A stretch of DNA of 6,108 nt, from the NCBI GenBank assembly GCA_904501815.1, contig CAJGCN010000076.1, positions 1-6,108 of the forward strand. The letters run 5' to 3'. Positions 1 through 6,108 of the stretch are shown one piece after another (the first letter of the stretch is position 1; each line of letters starts with the position of its first letter). The notes under the pieces were generated by a model that was given only the letters and a program-made list of their open reading frames with translations, was not told the DNA's origin and searched no databases. The position numbers were made by a program, and so were the translations under genes. Source of the DNA: an uncultured Clostridia bacterium. Its GTDB lineage: Bacteria; Bacillota; Clostridia; Christensenellales; Borkfalkiaceae.

Positions 1-281
1 ACGATCCCGAATTTAAAACGACGGTATACCACCAAAAGAACGTCGGAGAACAAAAAGCTTACGAAAACACTCCGTTTATGGTTAAAATCAGAAGTGCGGC
101 GGCGGTGAAAAAGGCGCTTAGATTAGTTGATGCGTTGGCTACGAGCAAGAATGCCGTTAAGGACGAAAAGTTCGAAGAAGTAGATTATAAGAAAGAATTT
201 GCATACGAAACGACGAAACAGCTTTTGAATCAAGGCCTGATCAAAATTACCAAAGAAAAGAAAGTTGATCTTGATTTCTAA
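1..281 (+). CDS. 3' end of an unidentified protein (partial, lysine-rich C-terminus)
   Basis: The reading frame that ends at the TAA at 279-281 is open back to base 3 without a stop, so this is the C-terminal part (93 codons) of a gene that starts outside the window. An internal ATG at 78 has no Shine-Dalgarno sequence in front of it (the preceding bases encode NTPF in the same frame), so I do not take it as the start. The visible part is very rich in Lys and Glu. It has a likely amphipathic helix (KIRSAAAVKKALRLVDALA), a charged linker, and a last segment (YETTKQLLNQGLIKI followed by a short beta-like tail) that resembles the end of a winged-helix or other small alpha/beta fold. That fold is only an impression. 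There are no cysteines, no membrane segment and no catalytic motif that I recognise. I cannot assign a family. A likely terminator follows 28 bases after the stop, so this gene is probably transcribed separately from RNase J. Confidence 0.8.
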   Translation, partial: DPEFKTTVYHQKNVGEQKAYENTPFMVKIRSAAAVKKALRLVDALATSKNAVKDEKFEEVDYKKEFAYETTKQLLNQGLIKITKEKKVDLDF

Positions 282-302
282 TTCAAGGCTTACATAGGAA
301 TA

Positions 303-360
303 ATGCGTAAGAGGGCTGATGATTGAAATAATTTTCGGCTCTCTATTTTTGAGAACGCAT
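303..360 (+). repeat. Outer inverted repeat enclosing the terminator hairpin in the RNase J leader
   Basis: ATGCGT at 303-308 is perfectly complementary to ACGCAT at 355-360, and these arms enclose the hairpin at 310-344. The whole 58-base element can therefore fold as one nested structure: a six-pair basal helix, an asymmetric internal loop (A309 on one side, 345-354 including the T-run on the other) and the upper hairpin. It ends 36 bases before the GTG start of RNase J and 20 bases before its Shine-Dalgarno sequence. Whether the outer arms form in RNA and do anything is inference; six matching bases can occur by chance. Confidence 0.45.
310..350 (+). terminator. Probable intrinsic terminator of the upstream gene
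   Basis: Bases 310-319 (AGAGGGCTGA) pair with 335-344 (TCGGCTCTCT) over ten base pairs, including two G-U wobbles. After one U-U mismatch (320/334) the stem continues with four more pairs (321-324 with 330-333, one of them G-U) and closes with a five-base GAAAT loop. The right arm is followed by A and then five T (346-350). It sits 28 bases after the stop of the upstream gene, where a terminator is expected. The T-run is short and offset by one A, so termination may be partial and allow read-through into RNase J. The free energy was not computed. Confidence 0.6.
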
Positions 361-380
361 ACGGCGGTGAAAATCCGTCA

Positions 381-386
381 AGGGAG
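381..386 (+). promoter_or_regulatory. Ribosome binding site fixing the GTG start of RNase J
   Basis: AGGGAG, close to the Shine-Dalgarno consensus, lies ten bases upstream of the GTG at 397. The next in-frame ATG (541) would remove about half of the basic tail and has no comparable site in front of it, so this RBS is the main reason for accepting the non-ATG start and the long N-terminus. Confidence 0.75.
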
Positions 387-396
387 AATTATATAA

Positions 397-2340
397 GTGA
401 ACGAAAAAAAACAAAACAAACGACAGGCGCAACCGAGAAACACAGAACTAACTTCTCAGGCAGTGCGCACGGTGAAAACCAAAGAAAAACCTGCATTGAA
501 AATTCCTAAAAGAACGCTTGGAAGCGGAACGGGTACGGCGATGACGGCAACCGTAAATCCCAAAAAAAATTTGCGGACGAGCCGTAGCGTGAAACAAGCT
601 TTTGCGGAAACGGCAGAAACGCCGAAGAATAAAAAGATAATCTTGGAACAAAAACCGCAAAAAACTCTTCGCGCTCCGCGCAAGAAAAAGCCCGTAAAAA
701 TTCTTTTTCTCGGCGGGGTGGGGGAAATCGGTAAAAATATCACGGCGATTGAATACGGCAACGATATCGTAATTATCGACGCGGGTATGACCTTCCCGAA
801 CGTGGAAGATATGCCCGGTATCGATTGCGTCGTGCCCGACCTTAGCTATTTAGAACAAAATAAAGAAAAAATTCGTGGCGTATTGCTCACACACGGACAT
901 GAAGACCATATCGGCGGGCTTGCGTATTTACTCAAAGAAATTCCGCCCTCCGCGCCCGTATTCGGCACGAAACTTACCTTAATGCTTGCGGATAACAAAC
1001 TGCAAGAACATCATATCCAAAACACCGCGCAACGGGTTGTATCTGCGGGCGACAGGGTGAAGCTCGGCGTATTTGAAGTGGAATTTATTAACGTAAATCA
1101 CTCTATTTCCGGCGCGTGCGCACTCGCTATCCGCACCCCTTGCGGACTTATTTATCACAGCGGGGATTTCAAAATCGACTTAACCCCCGTTGCTGGCGAG
1201 CCGATTGATTTAAAACGTATTGCCGAGCTTGGTCGAGAAGGGGTATTGCTGTATATGGCGGAATCGACGAATATCGAACGTCAGGGCTATACTATGAGCG
1301 AAACGGTCGTTGGAACGACGTTCGACCATCTTTTCTCGGAAAATACGAATAGGCGAATGATTATCGCAACCTTTGCTTCTAACGTGCATAGACTCCAACA
1401 AATTATCGACCTTGCCGTGAAATACCGCCGTAAGGTTGCCTTGTCGGGTCGGAGCATGTTCAAAGTCGTTGAAGCGGCGGTGAAGATAGGCGAATTGAAA
1501 ATCCCCGAAGGCGTTTTAATCGATATCGAGCAAACGAAAAATTTATTCGACGGAGAACTTTTGATTATTTCAACGGGTTCGCAAGGCGAGCCTATGAGCG
1601 CGTTGACCCGAATGGCGGCAGGGGAATTTAATAAAGTGACGGTTGGTTCGAACGATACGATTATCATTTCCGCAACCCCCATTCCCGGAAACGAAAAAAT
1701 GGTATACCGCGTTATTAACAATCTCTATAAAAAGGGCGCGAGAGTGGTCTACGAGAACTTGGAAAAAATCCACGTTTCGGGGCATGCTTGTCAAGAAGAG
1801 CATAAAATTTTGCATAATCTTTTAAAACCCAAATTCTTTATTCCCGTGCACGGCGAATATCGTCATTTGAAACGCCACGCGCAACTTGCGGAAGCGCTGG
1901 GTATGCCGTCGCAAAACATTTTAATCACGGAAATCGGGAATTGTGTGGAATTGACGGATAACTCTATGCAGTTCGGGGAAAATATCCCTGCGGGCGCAAG
2001 ACTGATTGACGGCGAAGGCGTAGAAGACTACGGCACGAGCGAAGTCATTAAAGACCGACTGAAAATGTCTTCAGACGGCTCGATTACCGTTGCGCTTGCA
2101 GTGACGGGAAATTACGTGATTAACGACCCCGTTGTAGAATCGCACGGCTTTATGTATTCGGGGCGTAGTGGTACGGACGAAGAACTTAAATACGTGGTGC
2201 AAAAAGCCGTAGACGGCTATAACTACGAAAACGGCAATAAAGCCGAGCTTATTGCAACGATTAAGCGAGCTTTGAAAAATTATATTTTAAAACGCACGAA
2301 GCAATCTCCGCTGATCGTAGTAAGCGTGCTCGACGTTTAA
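397..2340 (+). CDS. rnj: Ribonuclease J (metallo-beta-lactamase/beta-CASP exo-/endoribonuclease)
   Basis: RNase J is a cytoplasmic two-metal ribonuclease with 5'-to-3' exonuclease and endonuclease activity that acts in mRNA decay and in rRNA and leader-RNA maturation. The 647-residue product has the full domain order. The metallo-beta-lactamase core starts near residue 100 (ILFLGGVGEIGKN) and carries the zinc motif HGHEDH at 166-171 with further ligands at H235 and D257 (YHSGDFKID). The beta-CASP domain lies at about 290-420, with FASNVHR at 326-332 and GRSM at 351-354. It is followed by TGSQGEP (393-399), SGHA (461-464) and PVHGEYRH (483-490). A C-terminal domain of about 100 residues ends the protein. 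All expected metal ligands are present, so it should be active. Homologues are usually about 555 residues; the excess is an N-terminal tail of about 95 residues rich in Lys, Arg, Thr and Pro, likely disordered. It is a GTG start with a good RBS. The stop is 17 bases before trmR, suggesting co-transcription. Confidence 0.97.
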   Translation: MNEKKQNKRQAQPRNTELTSQAVRTVKTKEKPALKIPKRTLGSGTGTAMTATVNPKKNLRTSRSVKQAFAETAETPKNKKIILEQKPQKTLRAPRKKKPVKILFLGGVGEIGKNITAIEYGNDIVIIDAGMTFPNVEDMPGIDCVVPDLSYLEQNKEKIRGVLLTHGHEDHIGGLAYLLKEIPPSAPVFGTKLTLMLADNKLQEHHIQNTAQRVVSAGDRVKLGVFEVEFINVNHSISGACALAIRTPCGLIYHSGDFKIDLTPVAGEPIDLKRIAELGREGVLLYMAESTNIERQGYTMSETVVGTTFDHLFSENTNRRMIIATFASNVHRLQQIIDLAVKYRRKVALSGRSMFKVVEAAVKIGELKIPEGVLIDIEQTKNLFDGELLIISTGSQGEPMSALTRMAAGEFNKVTVGSNDTIIISATPIPGNEKMVYRVINNLYKKGARVVYENLEKIHVSGHACQEEHKILHNLLKPKFFIPVHGEYRHLKRHAQLAEALGMPSQNILITEIGNCVELTDNSMQFGENIPAGARLIDGEGVEDYGTSEVIKDRLKMSSDGSITVALAVTGNYVINDPVVESHGFMYSGRSGTDEELKYVVQKAVDGYNYENGNKAELIATIKRALKNYILKRTKQSPLIVVSVLDV

Positions 2341-2357
2341 AAGGGAAAATTTTACGA

Positions 2358-2999
2358 ATGAACTACACGGCTTCTTTGGTAAAATTAAATATCGACGAAC
2401 GCATAGCGAAAAAGCGCGAGAGCGCGTTATCACGCGGTATTCCCGTTGCCGACGACGAAACTTTGCAATATCTTCTCGTGCTACTCACGGCATTGCAACC
2501 TAAGCGTATTTTAGAGATAGGCACGGCGGTTGGACTTTCGGGTTCGGCAATGCTCTATTGCTGTCCCGAAGCAAAACTTACGACGATAGAGTTAGAAGAA
2601 GAACGCTACCAAGAAGCCAAAGCGAATTTCTCCGAGCTTGGCGTTTTAGAGCGGGTAAGCGCGTATTTAGGCGACGCAGGGGAAATTCTTTCCATGATGG
2701 ACGGGGAATACGATTTCGTGTTCTTAGACGGTCCGAAAGCGCAGTACGAAAAATATTTATTCGATTTAAAAAGACTGATGAAAAAGGGTAGCGTTTTGTT
2801 TGCCGACGACGTGTTGTTATACGGTTGGGTTAGCGGGGAAGAGCCTACGCCCCAAAAACGCCATTCGATTGTCGAAAAAATTCGCTCGTATTTGAACACG
2901 GTGTCTAAGGATAGGGATTTTATCACTTCCGTTTTAAATATAGGCGACGGGGTAGCTCTTTCGGTATATCAAGGAAACGCAAAGGAAAAAAAGGTATGA
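2358..2999 (+). CDS. trmR: tRNA 5-hydroxyuridine(34) methyltransferase, TrmR/YrrM-like O-methyltransferase
   Basis: The 213-residue product is a class I SAM-dependent O-methyltransferase. It has the SAM-binding loop EIGTAVGLSG at 53-62, an acidic residue in TTIELEEER for ribose binding (E78), GDA at 105-107, and the divalent-metal-type acidic positions DFVFLDGPK (D119, D124) and FADDVL (D150, D151). The C-terminal stretch with IGDGVALS (195-202) is typical of the YrrM/TrmR group. In Bacillus subtilis, TrmR methylates 5-hydroxyuridine at tRNA position 34 to give 5-methoxyuridine. The next gene encodes a TrhP-like enzyme that would supply the hydroxylated substrate, which supports this role over a generic catechol/caffeoyl-CoA O-methyltransferase annotation. 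The start is ATG, with AAGGGA just after the RNase J stop as RBS. The TGA stop overlaps the ATG of trhP by four bases. Membership of the family is clear; the tRNA substrate is inferred from similarity and context. Confidence 0.9.
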   Translation: MNYTASLVKLNIDERIAKKRESALSRGIPVADDETLQYLLVLLTALQPKRILEIGTAVGLSGSAMLYCCPEAKLTTIELEEERYQEAKANFSELGVLERVSAYLGDAGEILSMMDGEYDFVFLDGPKAQYEKYLFDLKRLMKKGSVLFADDVLLYGWVSGEEPTPQKRHSIVEKIRSYLNTVSKDRDFITSVLNIGDGVALSVYQGNAKEKKV

Positions 3000-4192
3000 A
3001 AACGGAGCTTTTAGCGCCTGCGGGCAATTTTGAAAAACTTAAAACCGCGCTGTATTTCGGTGCGGACGCCGTTTACGTTGGCGGAAAAAATTTTTCCTTG
3101 CGTTCTTTTGCCGATAATTTCACGCAAGATGAATTAAAGTCCGCCGTAATTCTTTCTAAAAGTTTACAAAAGAAAGTATACGTGACGGTGAATATTTTTG
3201 CCAAAAACGCTGATTTTTCCGCTCTTTCGGACTATTTACGCTTTTTAGAAGAAATCGGGGTAGACGGGGTGATTATTTCCGATCCGGGCGTAATTTATCT
3301 TGCGAAAAAAGTTGCGCCCAAGCTTTGCTTGCATTTATCCACCCAAGCGAACACCACGAATAAATATTCCGTTAAATTTTGGTCGGAGCAAGGGATTTCC
3401 CGCGTGGTTTTAGCGCGTGAACTCTCTTTAAAGGAAATTAGCGAAATACACGAGTTCGTTCCCGAAACGGAGCTTGAAGCGTTCGTGCACGGCGCAATGT
3501 GCATTTCATATAGCGGTAGATGCTTGCTTTCCGATTATCTCGACGGTCGTTCGTCTAATCGCGGTGCGTGCGTACAGTCTTGCCGTTGGCGATACGAAGT
3601 CCGTGCGCTCAACGCAACGAACGGGCAAAGCGAATGGTTGCCTATCGAGCAGGACGAACGGGGTACGTTTATCTTTAACAGTAAGGATTTGAATATGCTT
3701 TCTGCATTAAACGAACTCAAAAAAGCGGGTGTAAGTTCCTTTAAAATTGAAGGCAGAATGAAGAGCGGGTATTATCTCGCAACGGTCATAAACGCCTATA
3801 AACGTCTTTTAAACGGCGAAGATTTCGAAACTTGCTTTGCAGAATTAAACAATGTTGCGCACCGTGACTATACGCAAGCCTACGCTTTTGGGGAAAACGC
3901 GCAAACGGTAAATTATCAAGACAGTCAATCCAAAGGCGAATACACGTATATTGCCGACGTGTTAACAAGTGAAAACGGGTTCGTATATGCGCAAATGCGC
4001 AACCGTTTCAAAAAGGGGGAGCGCTTAGAAGTCCTTTCGCCTACGCAAAATTTTGGCAAGACTTTTACGGTTGAAGAAATCTACGATAGCAAAGGCGCGC
4101 GGACGGAAGACGGTAAGTTGGTTTGCGAAACCTATCGAATTGCTTGCCCGTATGCTCTTTCTAAAGGGGATTATCTGCGCCGTAAAAATTGA
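2996..4192 (+). CDS. trhP: Peptidase U32 family tRNA hydroxylation protein TrhP
   Basis: The product is 398 residues and belongs to the U32 family, often annotated as collagenase-like protease. It opens with ELLAPAGNFEKLKTAL and GADAVYVGG (4-30), the usual N-terminus of the TIM-barrel-like core. The U32 signature is complete at 161-179 (EAFVHGAMCISYSGRCLLS). Four cysteines at 169, 176, 192 and 196 have the C-x6-C-x15-C-x3-C pattern seen in TrhP-type members, where an iron-sulfur cluster is expected. FKIEGRMKS (249-257) is another family motif. Residues from about 315 form the U32 C-terminal domain. TrhP proteins of E. coli and B. subtilis are needed for prephenate-dependent hydroxylation of wobble uridine 34 in tRNA. 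B. subtilis has two paralogues beside trmR, while here one is seen. Start ATG overlaps the trmR stop (ATGA), with AAAGG ten bases upstream inside trmR, so translational coupling is likely. Protease activity is not expected despite the family name. Confidence 0.9.
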   Translation: MKTELLAPAGNFEKLKTALYFGADAVYVGGKNFSLRSFADNFTQDELKSAVILSKSLQKKVYVTVNIFAKNADFSALSDYLRFLEEIGVDGVIISDPGVIYLAKKVAPKLCLHLSTQANTTNKYSVKFWSEQGISRVVLARELSLKEISEIHEFVPETELEAFVHGAMCISYSGRCLLSDYLDGRSSNRGACVQSCRWRYEVRALNATNGQSEWLPIEQDERGTFIFNSKDLNMLSALNELKKAGVSSFKIEGRMKSGYYLATVINAYKRLLNGEDFETCFAELNNVAHRDYTQAYAFGENAQTVNYQDSQSKGEYTYIADVLTSENGFVYAQMRNRFKKGERLEVLSPTQNFGKTFTVEEIYDSKGARTEDGKLVCETYRIACPYALSKGDYLRRKN

Positions 4193-4194
4193 AC

Positions 4195-4199
4195 AAGGA
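4195..4199 (+). promoter_or_regulatory. Ribosome binding site deciding the asparaginase start
   Basis: AAGGA lies just after the trhP stop. Three consecutive ATG codons follow at 4201, 4204 and 4207, with spacings of one, four and seven bases. Only the third has normal spacing, which favours 4207. The in-frame TTG at 4189 would overlap the trhP stop and would have to use AAAGGGGA at 4163-4170, which is too far away. Confidence 0.65.
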
Positions 4200-4206
4200 A
4201 ATGATG

Positions 4207-5199
4207 ATGAAAAAAATCTTATTGATAGCAACGGGGGGTACGATTGCTTCTTTGCCGAGCGCAAAGGGCTTAAAGCCAGAGCTTTCTCCAAACGGATTGT
4301 TGGAATTCGTGCCTGAAATTCAAAAGTATTGCCAAGCGGAAGCCGTGCAAGCGTATAATATCGACAGCACGAATTTAACGCCTGAGCATTGGCTTACGCT
4401 CGCTTCTTTAATCAAAGAAAATTACGGTAAATACGACGGGTTTGTAATTTGTCACGGCACCGACACGATGGCGTATACGGCGGCTATGCTCTCTTATATG
4501 ATACAGAATTCGAAAAAGCCGATCGTTTTGACGGGTTCGCAACAGCCGATAAGCAAAGAAGATACGGACGGCAGAGTAAATCTGCGCGACAGTTTTTTAT
4601 ACGCGTCGTCCGACAAAGCCGCTGACGTTTGTATCGTGTTTCAAGGCAAGATTATCGCAGGCACGCGCGCAAAAAAAATTCGCACGAAAAGCTTTAACGC
4701 CTTCGATAGCGTAGACTTTCCCGTTTTGGGGCGTATACGCGACGGGCGCATAATCTCTTATATTAAAACGCCGAAAGATAGGGAAACGGAATTTTATCTT
4801 TCTTTAAATAGAAAAGTTGGGCTTTTGACTTTAACGCCCGGTATGGACGGACAAATTTTAAACGAGTATTTCCGCCATTACGACGCGGTCGTTCTGTCTG
4901 GCTACGGGACGGGCGGAGTGCCTGAAAGTGAATATTACGGTTTTTACGAGATTTTAGAAAGTTGGAAAGGGAAAGGCAAAACGCTCGCCGTCACCACACA
5001 GGTATATCACGAAGGGAGTGATATGAACGTTTATAAAGTGGGTAGAAACTTAAAAAGCCGTTTCGAGCTTTTAGAAAGCTATTCTATGACTTGCGAAAGT
5101 ATTATCACGAAATTGATGTGGATACTTGCGCAAACGCAAGACGAGCAAGAAATTAAACGTCTTTTTTATAAAAATATCAATTACGACCAAATCGGTTGA
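4207..5199 (+). CDS. ansA: L-asparaginase, type I (cytoplasmic AnsA-like)
   Basis: This enzyme hydrolyses L-asparagine to aspartate and ammonia. Numbered from the ATG at 4207, the 330-residue protein has the first active-site motif ATGGTIAS at 8-15 with nucleophile T12. The second motif, CHGTDTMAYTA, lies at 82-92 with T85 and D86, and the matching lysine is K157 in TRAKKIRT, giving the Thr-Asp-Lys set. TGSQQPI (109-115) and TQVYHEGSDMNVYKVG (264-279) are typical of the type I group. IDSTNLTPEHW (52-62) contributes to substrate binding. There is no signal peptide, so it should be cytosolic. Length fits the family (about 330-340). The gene begins 14 bases after trhP and is followed 22 bases later by an M29 aminopeptidase gene, a pairing that fits use of peptides and amino acids. 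A longer form from TTG at 4189 adds six residues and is less likely. Members can also act on glutamine or other amides, which the sequence does not settle. Confidence 0.95.
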   Translation: MKKILLIATGGTIASLPSAKGLKPELSPNGLLEFVPEIQKYCQAEAVQAYNIDSTNLTPEHWLTLASLIKENYGKYDGFVICHGTDTMAYTAAMLSYMIQNSKKPIVLTGSQQPISKEDTDGRVNLRDSFLYASSDKAADVCIVFQGKIIAGTRAKKIRTKSFNAFDSVDFPVLGRIRDGRIISYIKTPKDRETEFYLSLNRKVGLLTLTPGMDGQILNEYFRHYDAVVLSGYGTGGVPESEYYGFYEILESWKGKGKTLAVTTQVYHEGSDMNVYKVGRNLKSRFELLESYSMTCESIITKLMWILAQTQDEQEIKRLFYKNINYDQIG

Positions 5200-5210
5200 A
5201 AGAATAAAAC

Positions 5211-5214
5211 GGAG
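5211..5214 (+). promoter_or_regulatory. Ribosome binding site of the M29 aminopeptidase gene
   Basis: GGAG with seven bases to the ATG at 5222 sits in the 22-base gap after the asparaginase stop. It fixes the start of a gene whose 3' end is outside the window. The gap contains no hairpin or T-run, so transcription should continue from the asparaginase gene. Confidence 0.7.
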
Positions 5215-5221
5215 AATTACT

Positions 5222-6108
<887 letters not shown>

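Noticed and set aside
78..281. A separate 67-residue gene starting at ATG 78
   Set aside because: The same frame is open upstream to base 3 and no Shine-Dalgarno sequence precedes the ATG, so it is an internal methionine of a gene cut by the window edge.
361..378. Small hairpin ACGG (361-364) with CCGT (375-378) just before the RBS
   Set aside because: Only four pairs with a ten-base loop; too weak and too likely by chance to report as a regulatory element.
282..396. A sigma-A-type promoter for RNase J in the spacer
   Set aside because: AATAAT at 299-304 resembles a -10 box, but the TTGATT at 271-276 is 22 bases away and no -35 box has proper spacing. TTGAAA (323-328) with TATTTT (344-349) has a 15-base spacer and lies within the hairpin. 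Neither is convincing.
456..761. Minus-strand open frames opposite the RNase J N-terminal tail (also 448-660)
   Set aside because: These are the complement of a Lys/Arg-rich segment, giving Phe/Arg/Ser-rich peptides. The plus frame continues without break into the RNase J core and has a good RBS. It made me check whether the tail is really coding, but the RBS and open frame support it.
1287..1721. 144-codon open frame on the minus strand inside RNase J
   Set aside because: It lies fully within conserved RNase J coding sequence (beta-CASP domain), and its translation has no recognisable motif; it is a reading-frame shadow.
5200..5221. Terminator or promoter between the asparaginase and aminopeptidase genes
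   Set aside because: The 22 bases contain only an A-rich stretch and the Shine-Dalgarno sequence; no inverted repeat or T-run is present.

Overview
The window reads as an ordinary, tightly packed chromosomal segment from a bacterium of the Bacillota, most likely a Clostridia-like lineage. The evidence is an RNase J next to a TrmR/YrrM-type tRNA methyltransferase and a U32-family tRNA hydroxylase, strong purine-rich Shine-Dalgarno sites, GTG/ATG starts, and a lysine-rich, moderate-GC coding style that is much the same in all genes. The lineage is an inference; no rRNA or other marker is present. Everything recognised is on the + strand.

Layout: (1) 1-281, the 3' end of an unidentified gene encoding a highly charged C-terminus. 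(2) 282-396, an intergenic spacer with an elaborate nested hairpin (303-360) whose inner arm plus T-run looks like an intrinsic terminator, followed by the RBS of the next gene. (3) 397-2340, RNase J with an unusually long basic N-terminal tail. (4) 2358-2999, trmR, and (5) 2996-4192, trhP, translationally coupled by a 4-base ATGA overlap. (6) 4207-5199, a type I (cytoplasmic) L-asparaginase. (7) 5222 to the window end, the first 295 codons of an M29-family aminopeptidase (AmpS-like), cut off by the window edge.

The genes from 397 on have gaps of 22 bases or less, no visible terminator between them and an RBS before each, so they probably form one operon. Functionally they fall into RNA metabolism (RNase J for mRNA decay and rRNA/5'-end processing; TrhP plus TrmR, which in other bacteria hydroxylate and then O-methylate wobble uridine 34 of tRNAs) and amino acid/peptide catabolism (asparaginase and aminopeptidase). 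I see no mobile element, CRISPR array, RNA gene or defence system. The points most worth a second look are the leader hairpin before RNase J, the RNase J N-terminal extension, and the compact tRNA wobble-modification pair.
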